Assembly (NCBI GenBank): GCA_002354655.1
Contig: DELY01000003.1
Coordinates: 126,789 to 176,544 of the forward strand
Reading direction: 5' to 3'
Source of the DNA: Pseudomonas sp. UBA2684
GTDB taxonomy: Bacteria; Pseudomonadota; Gammaproteobacteria; Pseudomonadales; Pseudomonadaceae
Length of the DNA stretch: 49,756 nucleotides
Shown here: positions 36,459 to 49,756 of the stretch, piece after piece
Layout of the letters: each line of letters begins with the position of its first letter
Numbering within the stretch: position 1 is the first letter of the stretch
Notes under the pieces: model-generated
What the model was told of the DNA's origin: nothing
The model's database searches: none
The model's input: the letters and a program-made list of their open reading frames with translations, nothing else
Made by a program: the position numbers and the translations under genes

Positions 36459-37907
36459 TCAGTAGTCCGGGTTGCCCTGTAGCTGGGCTTCGGCGGCCTT
36501 GGCCAGGTCTGGCGGCAGGAAATCCTTGTCCGGGTTGTAGTCCGGCTTGAGGAAGTTGCCGAGGGCTTCCAGGTCGCCCGGGCTGAGCGTGCCGGCGGCC
36601 TGCTTGAGGCGCAGGTTGTTGAGGATGTAGTCGTAACGGGCGTCGTTATAGTTGCGCACCGAGCTGTACAGCTGACGCTGCGCATCGAGCACGTCGACGA
36701 TGTTGCGGGTGCCGACCTGGTAGCCGATTTCGGTGGCTTCCAGGGCGCTCTGGTTGGAGATGATCGACTGTTTGCGCGCCTGCACGGTTTCCACATCGGT
36801 GTTCACCGCGCGGTGCAGGTTGCGGGTGTTCTGCACGATTTGCCGGCGCAGGCTTTCGCGCAGTTGTTCGGTCTGGTTCAAGCGCTGGTAGGCCTCGCGC
36901 ACTTGCGAGCTGGTCAGGCCGCCGCTGTACAGTGGGATATTCAGTTGCAGGCCAATGCTGCGTTGCTCGACATCGCCGCTGAACCGGGGCTGGGTTGTCC
37001 CAGGTGTGCTGGTGTTGCTGAAACCGAGGCTGTCGTTATCGCCTTTCTGGTAGCTGGCCACCGCGTCCAGGGTCGGCGCATGGCCGGACTTGCGCTGGCG
37101 CAGGGTTTCTTCGGCGGCGTCCACCGCGTAGTTGCTGGCTTGCAGGTTGAGGTTCTGCGCGGCCGCGGTGTCGACCCAGGCTTTCGCGTCGTTCGGCGTT
37201 GGCGCAAGAATCGGCAGGCTGTGCTGGATGCCTTCAATGGCCGCGTAGTCGCGGTTGGTCAGGGTGATCAGCGCTTGAAAGGCGTCGTCCACCTGGCGCT
37301 CGGCGATGATCCGGTTGGCCCGCGCGGTGTCGAAGCCGGCCTGGGCTTCGAGTACGTCGGTCTTGTCCGACAGGCCGACGTCGAAGCGTTCGTTGGCTTG
37401 GTCGAGCTGGCGCTTGAAGGCGGCTTCTTCGGCCTTGGTCGAGGCCAGGGTGTCTTGGGCGCGGAGCACGGCGAAGTAGGTTTCCGCGCTCTGCAGAATC
37501 AGGTTTTGCTCGGTGGCGGACAGCTCCAGCGCGGCCTGTTCGCTGGTGGCTTCGGCCGCCTGCAATTGGAACCAGCGGTCGGCGCGGAACAGTGGCTGGC
37601 TGAGGTTGGCCTGGTACACCGTGCCGCTGCGCGAACTGGTGTTGGCGGGCGAATCGATTGCGGTGCGGGTGTCACTCAAGTTGGCACCGGCCGAGAGGTT
37701 GGGCAGCAAGCCGGAGCGCGCCTGCGGTACGACTTCGCGGCGTGCCTGGTAATCCGCACGCGCAGCCGCCAAATCGGCATTGTTGTTGGCGGCTTCCTGA
37801 TACACCGTGACCAGGTCTGTTTTGGTGGACAGCGGGGCTTGTTCAGCCCAGGCCAATCCGGCGGAAGCGGAGGCCACGGCAAGAGCCAGGGAAAGTCTGC
37901 GCAACAT
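36459..37907 (-). CDS. opmH: TolC-family outer-membrane efflux channel (OpmH-like)
   Basis: Outer-membrane/periplasmic trimeric channel subunit used by type I secretion and efflux systems. The 482-residue protein has a signal peptide ending LAWA-EQ and two OEP repeats, each with a long helical hairpin (NIVDVLDAQRQLYSS near the C-terminus). It corresponds to OpmH, encoded beside thiC in P. aeruginosa. The ATG at 37907 is preceded by AGGAT; an ATG 33 nt upstream would spoil the signal peptide. No inner-membrane partner is encoded nearby. Confidence 0.92.
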   Translation of the reverse strand: MLRRLSLALAVASASAGLAWAEQAPLSTKTDLVTVYQEAANNNADLAAARADYQARREVVPQARSGLLPNLSAGANLSDTRTAIDSPANTSSRSGTVYQANLSQPLFRADRWFQLQAAEATSEQAALELSATEQNLILQSAETYFAVLRAQDTLASTKAEEAAFKRQLDQANERFDVGLSDKTDVLEAQAGFDTARANRIIAERQVDDAFQALITLTNRDYAAIEGIQHSLPILAPTPNDAKAWVDTAAAQNLNLQASNYAVDAAEETLRQRKSGHAPTLDAVASYQKGDNDSLGFSNTSTPGTTQPRFSGDVEQRSIGLQLNIPLYSGGLTSSQVREAYQRLNQTEQLRESLRRQIVQNTRNLHRAVNTDVETVQARKQSIISNQSALEATEIGYQVGTRNIVDVLDAQRQLYSSVRNYNDARYDYILNNLRLKQAAGTLSPGDLEALGNFLKPDYNPDKDFLPPDLAKAAEAQLQGNPDY

Positions 37908-37997
37908 TAGGGCAATCCTAGATTTGGCGGTAATCGGCAAGGCTAAGCGGCGCCGCCAGGAGGGTCAAGTGCGCCCATAGCGGCGTGAGTGTAGTTT

Positions 37998-38026
37998 GCA
38001 ACAAGCTATGTTGCCTGCGTGCAACA
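37998..38026. promoter_or_regulatory. Triple GCAACA/TGTTGC half-site array upstream of opmH and the thiC leader
   Basis: GCAACA (37998-38003), TGTTGC (38009-38014) and GCAACA (38021-38026) follow one another with centres 11-12 bp apart, about one helical turn. The first two form a perfect inverted repeat, and the last two form another. The site lies about 91 bp before opmH and about 105 bp before the TPP riboswitch. The regulator is unknown. Confidence 0.35.
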
Positions 38027-38091
38027 ATCCGGGAGCAGGGCGTAGTGGCGTCACTATCCGACGCATGGGTCAGGAGTTTTTGACTCGTGGG

Positions 38092-38121
38092 TTGGTTTTA
38101 TCGCGGTGTCTTGATTAGACT
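38092..38121 (+). promoter_or_regulatory. Candidate sigma-70 promoter for the thiC leader
   Basis: -35 TTGGTT (38092-38097), 18-bp spacer, -10 TAGACT (38116-38121). The predicted start is about 38128, just before the first riboswitch helix. Confidence 0.4.
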
Positions 38122-38130
38122 GGCCGGGTT

Positions 38131-38220
38131 CTTGTCGGGGTGCCCCACTTGCGGGGCTGAGATTGGCAGCTGCCGGATCCCGTTGAACCTGATCAGGTTA
38201 AGGCCTGCGTAGGGAACAAG
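38131..38220 (+). promoter_or_regulatory. TPP riboswitch (THI element)
   Basis: The conserved THI-box segments appear in order: TCGGGGTGCC, GGGGCTGAGAT, then GAACCTGATCAGGTTAA and GCCTGCGTAGGGAACAAG. These are the pyrimidine- and pyrophosphate-sensing arms of the TPP aptamer, which lowers expression when thiamine diphosphate is abundant. A hairpin (38225-38231 with 38240-38246) follows and may be part of the expression platform. The controlled gene, thiC, starts 248 bp later because a dispersed repeat lies between them. Confidence 0.96.
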
Positions 38221-38280
38221 ATGTGCTCGCCCGTCCTCCGGCGAGCCTCTGGCACCGCCCCAGGTGCACCTTTCGCCCTT

Positions 38281-40360
<2,080 letters not shown>

Positions 40361-40404
40361 TGGGGCTTCTGCTAGGCAAATTTGCGTAGCAGTATGAGTG
40401 TAAC

Positions 40405-40431
40405 CAGGACGGGCCTTCGGGCCCGTTCCTG
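40405..40431 (+). terminator. Hairpin terminator after thiC
   Basis: Stem ACGGGCC / GGCCCGT with a TTCG tetraloop, extended by outer pairs. The following sequence is only moderately T-rich, so termination may be partial. Confidence 0.55.
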
Positions 40432-40447
40432 TTAACAGGGGGTCGCT

Positions 40448-41047
40448 ATGCAACGAGAAGATGTCGAAGTGATCGAGCGCGAGGCCTGCTTTAGCGGCTT
40501 CTACAAGCTCGACCGGCTGCGTCTGCGCCATCGCCAGTTTGCTGGCGGCATGGGGCCGGCGCTCAGCCGCGAGTTGTTTGTGCGCCATGATGCGGTGTGC
40601 GTGCTGCCCTATGATCCGCAGCGCGATACGGTGGTGCTGATCGAGCAGTTCCGCGTCGGCGCCTTGGAGAAAAGCGCCAATCCGTGGTTGCTGGAACTGG
40701 TTGCCGGGTTGATCGACAAGGATGAGGTGCCGGAAGAGGTGGCGCGCCGCGAGGCGATTGAGGAAGCCAACCTGACCTTGACCGCGTTGTGGCCGATCAC
40801 GCAGTACTATCCGTCGCCCGGTGGCTCGGACGAGCGCGTGCACTTGTATGTTGGCCGCTGCGACAGTGAGGGCGCGGGCGGCGTGCATGGCCTGGCGGAC
40901 GAGGGCGAGGACATTCGCGTGCACGTCTGGGCGCTGGAGGATGCCTTGGCGGCGGTCAAGGACGGGCGCATCGACAACGCGGCGAGCATCATCGCCTTGC
41001 AATGGCTGGCGCTGAACCGCGCCGAAGTGCGGGGGTTATGGTCGTGA
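40448..41047 (+). CDS. nudF: ADP-ribose pyrophosphatase (Nudix)
   Basis: Hydrolyses ADP-ribose to AMP and ribose 5-phosphate. The 199-residue protein has a near-canonical Nudix box at 87-109: G87-x5-E93-x7-R101-E102-A-I-E105-E106-x2-L, with asparagine in place of the usual glycine at 108. The downstream proline-rich loop YYPSPGGSDERVHLY is typical of ADP-ribose pyrophosphatases. The ATG follows GGGGG. The next gene overlaps its stop (GTGA). Confidence 0.93.
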   Translation: MQREDVEVIEREACFSGFYKLDRLRLRHRQFAGGMGPALSRELFVRHDAVCVLPYDPQRDTVVLIEQFRVGALEKSANPWLLELVAGLIDKDEVPEEVARREAIEEANLTLTALWPITQYYPSPGGSDERVHLYVGRCDSEGAGGVHGLADEGEDIRVHVWALEDALAAVKDGRIDNAASIIALQWLALNRAEVRGLWS

Positions 41048-41490
41048 GCCTGTTGCGTGATCGCTACCGCGTCGATCTGGTCGAGCTGCAAGCGGCTTGC
41101 GAGGCCAACTACGCGCGGTTGATGTGCCTGTTGCCGGCAATGCGCGAAGTGTCGAGCGCGCGGCGCGTGGCCCTGAGCCAAGGCGAGCACCTGCTGGGGG
41201 TATTGGCCTTGGAGGTGCTGGAAACCTGCCCCTATACCTCGACCGTGCAAGTACGCCAGGAGCACAGCCTGCCTTGGCTGCCGGTGCCGAAGCTGGAAGT
41301 GCGCGTGTACCACGATGCGCGCATGGCCGAAGTCATCAGTGCACAAAGCGCCCGGCGCTTTCGCAGCATCTACCCGTACCCGAATGCGGCGATGCACCAG
41401 CCGGATGAAAAGACTCAGCTCAACCTGTTTCTCGGCGAGTGGCTGAGCCATTGTCTGGCCTGTGGCCATGAGCTGGAGCCGGTTGTGTGA
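41044..41490 (+). CDS. DUF1249 protein (YqiB-like)
   Basis: 148-residue soluble protein of unknown function, conserved between nudF and cpdA in gamma-proteobacteria (E. coli yqiB is in the same neighbourhood). A conserved block is YPYPNAAMHQPDEKTQLN, followed by LGEWLSHCLACGHE. The GTG at 41044 overlaps the nudF stop and has GGGGG 8 nt upstream; an ATG at 41038 adds two residues but sits too close to that sequence. Confidence 0.85.
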   Translation: MSLLRDRYRVDLVELQAACEANYARLMCLLPAMREVSSARRVALSQGEHLLGVLALEVLETCPYTSTVQVRQEHSLPWLPVPKLEVRVYHDARMAEVISAQSARRFRSIYPYPNAAMHQPDEKTQLNLFLGEWLSHCLACGHELEPVV

Positions 41491-41550
41491 GTGCTGTTGT
41501 CGGTTAAGCGAGTCCTGCGCCGGGTTTACAGCTAACTTTCTGTGATGCAT

Positions 41551-41567
41551 GCCCGCTTCGCGGGTTT
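41551..41567 (+). terminator. Short hairpin after the DUF1249 gene
   Basis: CCCGC-TTC-GCGGG followed by TTT. The T-run is short, so termination is likely weak. It lies 55 bp before the cpdA start. Confidence 0.4.
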
Positions 41568-41621
41568 ACCGTTGACCGAACTACCCACCATAATTCACGT
41601 ATTCCGCTCTAGGAGACGGCC

Positions 41622-42437
41622 TTGCCGAGCGCGCCCCCTTCCGTTGCTGATTCCTCGGTCCTGCTGGTGCAGTTGTCCGACAGCCATCTATTTGCCGAGG
41701 CGGCCGGTAAACTGCTGGGCATGGATACCCAGGACAGCCTGCAGCGGGTGATCGAGCGGGTTATGCAGGAGCAGCCGCAGATCGACCTGATGCTCGCCAG
41801 CGGCGACCTGTCGCAAGATGGCAGCCAGGCGTCCTACGAGCGTTTCCGTCAGATGACCGCGGCGATTCCTGCCCCCGGACGCTGGTTCCCCGGCAATCAC
41901 GACGATGTGCCGGCGATGCAGGCCGCCTGCGTGGGCAGCGATCTGCTGGAGCCGGTGATCGACCTGGGTAACTGGCGGGTCATCCTGCTCGATTCGTCGA
42001 TTCCCGGCGCGGTGCCCGGTTACCTGGCCGATCGGCAACTGGCGCTGCTGGAGCGTGCGCTCAGCGAGGCGCCCGAACGTCACCACCTGATTTGCCTGCA
42101 CCACCATCCGGTGTCCATCGGTTGTCGCTGGATGGAGCCCATCGGCCTACGCAACCCGGAGGCGCTGTTTGCCGTGCTGGAGCGCTTCAAGCAGGTGCGT
42201 GCGCTGTTGTGGGGGCATATTCACCAGGAGCTGGATCAGCAGCGCGACGGCATCCGCCTGCTGGCGTCGCCGTCGACCTGCGTGCAATTCGCCCCCGGCA
42301 GCGAGGAGTTCCAGGTCGATACCACGGCGCCTGGCTATCGCTGGCTGCGCTTGCATGCCGATGGTCGGCTGGAAACCGGCGTGTCGCGCGTCACCGGTAT
42401 CGCCTTCGAAGTGGATTACAGCGTCAAGGGCTATTGA
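41622..42437 (+). CDS. cpdA: 3',5'-cyclic AMP phosphodiesterase
   Basis: Metallophosphoesterase that degrades cAMP and so limits Vfr/CRP activity. The protein is 271 residues with the metal ligands of the class III enzymes in order: DSHLF, GDLSQDG, GNHDD, LHHHP and GHIHQE. The start is TTG, with AGGAG 8 nt upstream; no ATG or GTG fits the N-terminus better. The 131-bp gap upstream contains a TGTGATGC half-site resembling half of a Vfr/CRP site (41541). yqiA follows. Confidence 0.93.
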   Translation: MPSAPPSVADSSVLLVQLSDSHLFAEAAGKLLGMDTQDSLQRVIERVMQEQPQIDLMLASGDLSQDGSQASYERFRQMTAAIPAPGRWFPGNHDDVPAMQAACVGSDLLEPVIDLGNWRVILLDSSIPGAVPGYLADRQLALLERALSEAPERHHLICLHHHPVSIGCRWMEPIGLRNPEALFAVLERFKQVRALLWGHIHQELDQQRDGIRLLASPSTCVQFAPGSEEFQVDTTAPGYRWLRLHADGRLETGVSRVTGIAFEVDYSVKGY

Positions 42438-42515
42438 GCCGTCATCCACGCTGGAGGGCATGAGGCGAAAGCTGCTACCGTTCGGCTTTCCGTTTTATCT
42501 GTCAGCGCCGTTCCC

Positions 42516-45054
<2,539 letters not shown>

Positions 45055-45055
<1 letters not shown>

Positions 45056-46038
45056 TGCGGCATTTGTTTGCCGCGTTGCTGCTGCTTGCCACGCCGGCAT
45101 TGGCCGAGCCCCCGGTGTTGGACGAGCTGAAACTGCTCAGCGAGCACCCGATCGAAGGGATCGCCAGGGGCAACCTGTCGGGCCTGGCCTGGTGTGGCGA
45201 TGCGCTGTGGGCGGTGTCGGACCGCGAGGACGATCGCTTGTATCGCCTGGATGCCAGCCAGACGGTGTGGCAGGCCGAAGCCGAGCTGTTCGTCGCACCG
45301 CCAGTACCGGTCACGCCGCTGCCCTGGGGCCTGCGCATGCGCAGTTGGGCCGCTAGCCTGGTACGCGGCGGCGACCTGGATTTTGAGGGGCTGTCTTGCG
45401 ACGCGTTGGGCAATCGCTACGTGGTCAGCGAGGCGCACGCCGCGGTGCTGCAGATTCCGCCGGCTGCGGCGGCGCAATGGTTGGCGCTGCCGAGCGGGCT
45501 GGTGCGTCAGGCGCGCGCCAGCGGCATGTTGTTGCACTTCAATGCGCTTTTCGAAGGTATCGCCGTCGATCCGGCCGGCGAGCGCTTGTGGCTGGCGGCC
45601 GAGCGTCAGCGCCGCGGTCTGCTGGTGCTGCACAAGCAGCGCTCGACCTGGCGCTGCACCGGTGGCTGCGTGCTGCTCAGCGAGGGCGGCAGCGATTTCG
45701 CTCCGCCCCAGCTGGACAGCCAGCTACAGCCGCGGGATTTTTCCGGGCTGGCGTACCACAACGATAAGCTCTTCACCCTCGAACGGCAGGCACACCGCAT
45801 CTGTCGGCGTCAGTTGGGCAACGCCGAGGTCGAGCGTTGCTGGTCGTTTGCCGCCGAAGCACTCACCGATGCCCGCCGTTATGCGCCGTCCTACGGCTTG
45901 GCCGAGGCTTTGTGGGTCGACACTGACGGCGCCTGGATCGGCGTCGACAGTGGCCGTATGACCCGCGCCGATGGCGAGGCACGGCCGATTGTCTGGCGCT
46001 TCGCCGCGCCGGCAGGCGGCTGGGGGAGTACCCGGTGA
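45055..46038 (+). CDS. Exported phytase-like (esterase-like) beta-propeller protein
   Basis: 327 residues with a clear signal peptide (ATPALA-EP), so periplasmic. Two similar motifs, DFEGLSCDALGN and LFEGIAVDPAGE, each end a strand with the FEG-x2-x-D signature of the 'esterase-like activity of phytase' family. Enzymatic activity is not established for this family. It is translationally coupled to parE upstream and overlaps the protease-like gene downstream (GTGA). P. aeruginosa has an equivalent between parE and parC. Confidence 0.75.
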
Positions 46039-46562
46039 GCACGCCGCAGGCTCCCGGTCGGCGTGCCGGGCGGGTGATGCTGGTGCTGGCGTGGGGCGCC
46101 GGCTTGCTGCTGGCCACGCACTTCTTCGGCGATTGGGAAGACGCCCAGCGCAACCCCAATCGCAGTCCCGAGTCGCGGCATGGCAGCGGCTACGTGGAGG
46201 TGCACCTGGCCAGCAGCAGTCAGGGCCATTACCTGGCCGACGGGCAGATCAACGGTGCGCCGGTGACTTTCTTGCTCGATACCGGCGCCACCCAGGTCGC
46301 CGTACCGACCGAGGTGGCCAGGCGGCTGGGCTTGCAGGCCGGTGCGCCGATTGTCATCAGCACCGCCAATGGCCGTGCCACGGCCCACCGCACGCAGCTC
46401 GACAGTCTGCAGTTGGGCGATATCGTCCTGCACGATGTTGCCGCCCTGATCGCCCCCGGTATGGGTGGCGAAGACGTGCTGCTGGGCATGAGCGCCCTGA
46501 AACAACTCGAATTTACCCAGCGCGACGGCACCTTGATGCTGCGCCAATCCACTTTGCAATGA
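46035..46562 (+). CDS. Membrane-anchored retropepsin-like aspartic protease
   Basis: 175 residues: an N-terminal transmembrane segment (about 13-30), then a single retropepsin-like domain with the active-site motif LLDTGA (D82) and the flap/second motif region [11 protein letters not shown]. Such proteins work as dimers and belong to the TIGR02281/clan AA group. The start is GTG with GGGGGAG upstream, overlapping the preceding stop. parC starts 7 bp after the stop. The substrate is unknown. Confidence 0.85.
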   Translation: MSTPQAPGRRAGRVMLVLAWGAGLLLATHFFGDWEDAQRNPNRSPESRHGSGYVEVHLASSSQGHYLADGQINGAPVTFLLDTGATQVAVPTEVARRLGLQAGAPIVISTANGRATAHRTQLDSLQLGDIVLHDVAALIAPGMGGEDVLLGMSALKQLEFTQRDGTLMLRQSTLQ

Positions 46563-46569
46563 GGCACGC

Positions 46570-48828
46570 ATGAGCGAATCCCTCGATTTGAGCCTGGACG
46601 GTGTTGAACGCCGTTCCCTCGCCGATTTCACTGAGCAGGCTTATCTCAATTACTCGATGTACGTGATCATGGACCGCGCCTTGCCGCATATCGGCGATGG
46701 CTTGAAGCCGGTGCAGCGGCGCATCGTCTACGCCATGAGCGAACTGGGCCTGGACGCCGACTCCAAGCACAAGAAGTCGGCGCGTACCGTCGGCGACGTG
46801 CTCGGCAAGTTCCACCCGCACGGCGACAGCGCCTGCTATGAAGCCATGGTGCTGATGGCCCAACCCTTCAGTTACCGCTACACCCTGGTCGACGGCCAGG
46901 GCAACTGGGGTGCGCCGGACGACCCGAAGTCCTTCGCCGCCATGCGCTACACCGAGGCGCGTCTGTCGCGCTACTCGGAAGTGCTGCTCACCGAACTGGG
47001 CCAGGGCACCGTGGACTGGGTGCCGAACTTCGACGGCACCCTGAACGAGCCGGCGACCCTGCCAGCCCGCCTGCCGAATATCCTGCTCAACGGCACCACC
47101 GGTATCGCCGTGGGCATGGCTACCGATGTTCCGCCGCATAACCTGCGCGAAGTCGCGGCGGCCTGCGTGCGCTTGCTGGATCAGCCGGATGCCACGGTCG
47201 CGCAGCTGTGCGAACACGTGCTCGGTCCGGATTACCCGACCGAAGCCGAAGTCATCACCCCGCGTGCCGATCTGCTGAAGATCTACGAAACCGGCAAGGG
47301 CTCGGTGCGCATGCGCGCCGTGTACCGCGTCGAGGACGGCGATATCGTGGTCACCGCGTTGCCGCATCAGGTCTCCGGGGCCAAGGTGCTGGAGCAGATC
47401 GCCGCGCAGATGCAGGCGAAGAAGCTGCCGATGGTCGCCGACCTGCGCGACGAGTCGGACCACGAACACCCCTGCCGCATCGTCATCATTCCGCGCTCCA
47501 ACCGGGTGGATGCCGATGAGCTGATGCAGCACCTGTTCGCCACCACCGAGCTGGAGTCCAGCTACCGGGTCAACACCAACGTCATCGGCCTCGATGGCAA
47601 ACCGTCGGTGAAAGACCTGCGCACCCTGCTGACCGAGTGGCTGGTGTACCGCGTCAACACCGTGCGCCGCCGTCTGCAGTTCCGCCTGGACAAGGTCGAG
47701 AAACGCCTGCACCTGTTGGAAGGCTTGCTCACTGCGTTCCTCAACCTGGATGAAGTGATCCACATCATCCGCACCGAGGATCAGCCCAAACCGGTGCTGA
47801 TGGAGCGTTTCGGCCTCACCGACATTCAGGCCGATTACATCCTCGACACCCGCCTGCGTCAGCTCGCCCGCCTGGAAGAGATGAAGATCCGCGGCGAACA
47901 GGACGAGCTGGCCAAGGAGCGCGCCAAGCTGCTGGCCCTGCTCGGCAGCGAAGCCAAGCTGAAGAAGCTGGTGCGTGATGAGCTCATCAAGGATGCGCAA
48001 ACCTATGGCGACGACCGTCGCTCGCCGATTGTCGCCCGCGCCGAAGCCAAGGCGTTGAGCGAAACCGAGCTGATGCCGACCGAGCCGGTCACCGTGGTGA
48101 TCTCCGAGAAGGGCTGGGTGCGCTGCGCCAAGGGCCATGACATCGACGCCACCGGCCTGTCGTACAAGGCCGGCGACGGCTTCAAAACGTCTGCGCCGGG
48201 CCGCTCCAACCAGTTCGCCGTGTTTATCGACTCGACCGGGCGCAGCTATTCGCTGGCCGCTCACAGCCTGCCATCCGCGCGGGGTCAGGGCGAGCCGCTC
48301 ACAGGACGTCTAACCCCGCCGCCGGGCGCGACCTTCGAGTGCGTGCTGTTGCCCGACGACAGTGCGCTGTATGTGATCGCCTCCGACGCCGGCTACGGTT
48401 TTGTGGTCAAGGGTGAAGACCTGCAAGCCAAGAACAAGGCTGGTAAGGCGCTGTTGAGCTTGCCGACCGGCGCGCTGGTGGTGCCGCCCAAGCCACTGGC
48501 CAACCGCGAAGAAGACTGGCTGGCCGCGGTGACCACCGAAGGTCGCCTGCTGCTGTTCCCGGTGCGCGATTTGCCGCAACTGGGCAAAGGCAAGGGCAAC
48601 AAGATCATCGGTATTCCCGGCGAGCGTGTCGCCAGTCGCGAAGAGTACCTTACTGACTTGGCAGTTTTGCCAGTCGGTGCGACTCTGGTGCTGCAGGCTG
48701 GTAAGCGCACGTTGTCGCTCAAGGCAGACGACCTGGAGCACTACAAAGGCGAGCGCGGGCGGCGCGGCAATAAGCTGCCACGCGGCTTTCAGCGGGTCGA
48801 TAACTTGCTGGTCGAACCGCTGGCATAA
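46570..48828 (+). CDS. parC: DNA topoisomerase IV subunit A
   Basis: Cleavage and religation subunit of topoisomerase IV. The protein is 752 residues. The catalytic tyrosine is Y127 (RYTEARL). The quinolone-resistance region has the sensitive residues S87 and E91 ([10 protein letters not shown]). A helical tower and C-terminal beta-pinwheel follow. It lies in a run with parE, separated by two coupled envelope genes. No obvious terminator follows within 148 bp. Confidence 0.98.
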   Translation: MSESLDLSLDGVERRSLADFTEQAYLNYSMYVIMDRALPHIGDGLKPVQRRIVYAMSELGLDADSKHKKSARTVGDVLGKFHPHGDSACYEAMVLMAQPFSYRYTLVDGQGNWGAPDDPKSFAAMRYTEARLSRYSEVLLTELGQGTVDWVPNFDGTLNEPATLPARLPNILLNGTTGIAVGMATDVPPHNLREVAAACVRLLDQPDATVAQLCEHVLGPDYPTEAEVITPRADLLKIYETGKGSVRMRAVYRVEDGDIVVTALPHQVSGAKVLEQIAAQMQAKKLPMVADLRDESDHEHPCRIVIIPRSNRVDADELMQHLFATTELESSYRVNTNVIGLDGKPSVKDLRTLLTEWLVYRVNTVRRRLQFRLDKVEKRLHLLEGLLTAFLNLDEVIHIIRTEDQPKPVLMERFGLTDIQADYILDTRLRQLARLEEMKIRGEQDELAKERAKLLALLGSEAKLKKLVRDELIKDAQTYGDDRRSPIVARAEAKALSETELMPTEPVTVVISEKGWVRCAKGHDIDATGLSYKAGDGFKTSAPGRSNQFAVFIDSTGRSYSLAAHSLPSARGQGEPLTGRLTPPPGATFECVLLPDDSALYVIASDAGYGFVVKGEDLQAKNKAGKALLSLPTGALVVPPKPLANREEDWLAAVTTEGRLLLFPVRDLPQLGKGKGNKIIGIPGERVASREEYLTDLAVLPVGATLVLQAGKRTLSLKADDLEHYKGERGRRGNKLPRGFQRVDNLLVEPLA

Positions 48829-48976
48829 GGCCAGGCGTGCGCTTTAGCGTGCGCAAGGCTGGAGTCGGGCGGCGGTTTAAAGGATGATACGCGGCCGCGA
48901 GATACCCCGGCATGGCTGGGCGTATCGGCTAAACACATGTTTGACTGCTGGCTGTCATGCCGGCCGGATGAGAGTA

Positions 48977-49684
48977 ATGACTGTAGTTCGTCTTCCCTTG
49001 GTTCTGCTGCTGGCTGGCCTGCTTGGCTTGGTCGGCTGCACGCGCTACCAGCCCGTGCCGCTCTACCAATTGGACGGTGGCAATGCCGCGATGCCTGCCG
49101 ATAAGGGCGGCATCGCGGTATTGCTGGGGCCGGTGTCGATTGCCGATTACCTGCAACGCGAGGCGCTGTTGCAGCGCCAGGCCGACGGCAGCCTGACCGC
49201 GGCGACCGATGCGCGTTGGGCCGGCAGCCTGGCGGCGGACATCGATCGGCAACTGCTGCGTCAGTTGGCCGCGCGGTTGAACAGCCAGCGCCTGGTTTTG
49301 GCGCCGGCGACGCCAGGGTTTACCCCCAGCGTGCAGGTGCTGCTGTCGATTTCCCGTCTGGATTCCGGGCCGCAGCGACCTGCGGTGCTGGAGGCGCAGT
49401 GGCGTTTGCTGGGGAAGGATGGGCAACTGCTGAATGGGCGCCTGGTGCGCCTGGAAGAGCCACACCAAGGCTCGGTTGCCGATCAGGTGCGCGCCCAAAG
49501 CCTGCTGATGCAACAGCTGGTCGAACAGCTGGGAGGCGCGGTGCAGGAGTACGGCAACGCCACTCCGGTGGTGGCCGAGGAGCCGCGCAAGAAGGCCCCG
49601 GCAGCGCCAGCCGCCAAGCCGGAAGGGCCGAAAATTCCGGTGGCCGAGCCAATCCGCATCGATGCCGAAGTGTTCCGCTTCTGA
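48977..49684 (+). CDS. PqiC-like lipoprotein (ABC-transport auxiliary, DUF330)
   Basis: About 235 residues with a signal peptide and lipobox LVGC (lipidated C21), so an outer-membrane lipoprotein. The PqiC/DUF330 domain spans about 25-190 (YQLDGG..., ILLGPVSI-like strand, SLAADIDRQLLRQLAARL). A charged Ala/Pro/Lys-rich tail (about 195-225) follows and is unusual. PqiC works with MCE-type lipid transporters, but no pqiA/pqiB or mla-like gene is adjacent. The ATG at 48977 has GGA 8 nt upstream; ATG at 48968 is an alternative. Confidence 0.75.
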   Translation: MTVVRLPLVLLLAGLLGLVGCTRYQPVPLYQLDGGNAAMPADKGGIAVLLGPVSIADYLQREALLQRQADGSLTAATDARWAGSLAADIDRQLLRQLAARLNSQRLVLAPATPGFTPSVQVLLSISRLDSGPQRPAVLEAQWRLLGKDGQLLNGRLVRLEEPHQGSVADQVRAQSLLMQQLVEQLGGAVQEYGNATPVVAEEPRKKAPAAPAAKPEGPKIPVAEPIRIDAEVFRF

Positions 49685-49701
49685 GTGAATGCCTGTGTAT
49701 G

Positions 49702-49728
49702 AAAAAGCCCGCTAACCGCGGGCTTTTT
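49702..49728 (+). terminator. Terminator after the PqiC-like gene
   Basis: Perfect stem AAAAAGCCCGC / GCGGGCTTTTT (11 bp) with loop TAACC. The T-run on the plus strand follows the lipoprotein gene by 17 bp; the matching A-run would also serve a minus-strand transcript from beyond the window. Confidence 0.93.
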
Positions 49729-49756
49729 CTTGTCTCTGTACCCGTTAACTGTTGAT

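Noticed and set aside
46822-46842. Quinolone-resistance change in ParC
   Set aside because: Codons 87 and 91 encode Ser and Glu, the wild-type sensitive residues.
46513-48264. 583-codon minus-strand frame opposite parC
   Set aside because: Shadow frame created by third-position GC bias in parC.

Overview
The window is chromosomal DNA from a Pseudomonas species that is probably not P. aeruginosa. Proteins and gene order closely follow the P. aeruginosa PAO1 block from aceEF (PA5015-5016) to parC (PA4964), as I remember that block. The outer-core sugar genes differ, and the intergenic gaps carry a REP pair of the type seen in several other Pseudomonas groups. The DNA is GC-rich, genes are tightly packed, and GTG/TTG starts are frequent. 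I found no tRNA, rRNA, CRISPR array, prophage or complete insertion sequence.

Layout. 1-4374 (minus): aceE-aceF, pyruvate dehydrogenase E1 and E2. Divergent from it, 4645-8583 (plus): glnE (control of glutamine synthetase) and ilvE (branched-chain aminotransferase). 8836-27503 is a lipopolysaccharide core island: heptosyltransferases waaF and waaC, waaG, a run of kinase-fold genes (waaP, wapP-like, wapQ-like, a tandem two-domain kinase protein), the carbamoyltransferase wapO, four glycosyltransferases, a minus-strand operon (kinase-like gene, waaL O-antigen ligase, acetyltransferase), then msbA and hldE. waaA (Kdo transferase) follows separately at 34992. Together these genes make ADP-heptose, build and phosphorylate the inner core, decorate the outer core, flip lipid A-core and attach O antigen.

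27723-34785 is a metabolic stretch: two acyl-CoA dehydrogenase genes, a Nudix-like protein of unknown role, an aldo/keto reductase and FAD oxidoreductase pair, an EmrE-type SMR pump and a divergent LysR regulator. 36459-37907 (minus) encodes a TolC-family outer-membrane channel (OpmH). 38131-40360 is a TPP riboswitch followed by thiC. 40448-48828 is nudF, a DUF1249 gene, cpdA, yqiA, parE, two small envelope-protein genes and parC (topoisomerase IV). The window ends with a PqiC-like lipoprotein and a terminator.

The least expected material is between genes. A dispersed repeat occurs three times (after ilvE, before waaA, and between the TPP riboswitch and thiC). Its terminal and central stems differ in sequence between copies but stay complementary, which suggests selection on a folded structure. 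Two 11-bp sites resembling FadR/GntR operators, about five helical turns apart, lie in the aceE-glnE gap. One of the two adjacent acyl-CoA dehydrogenases lacks the catalytic glutamate at both usual positions. The outer-core sugar cassette differs from the P. aeruginosa arrangement.
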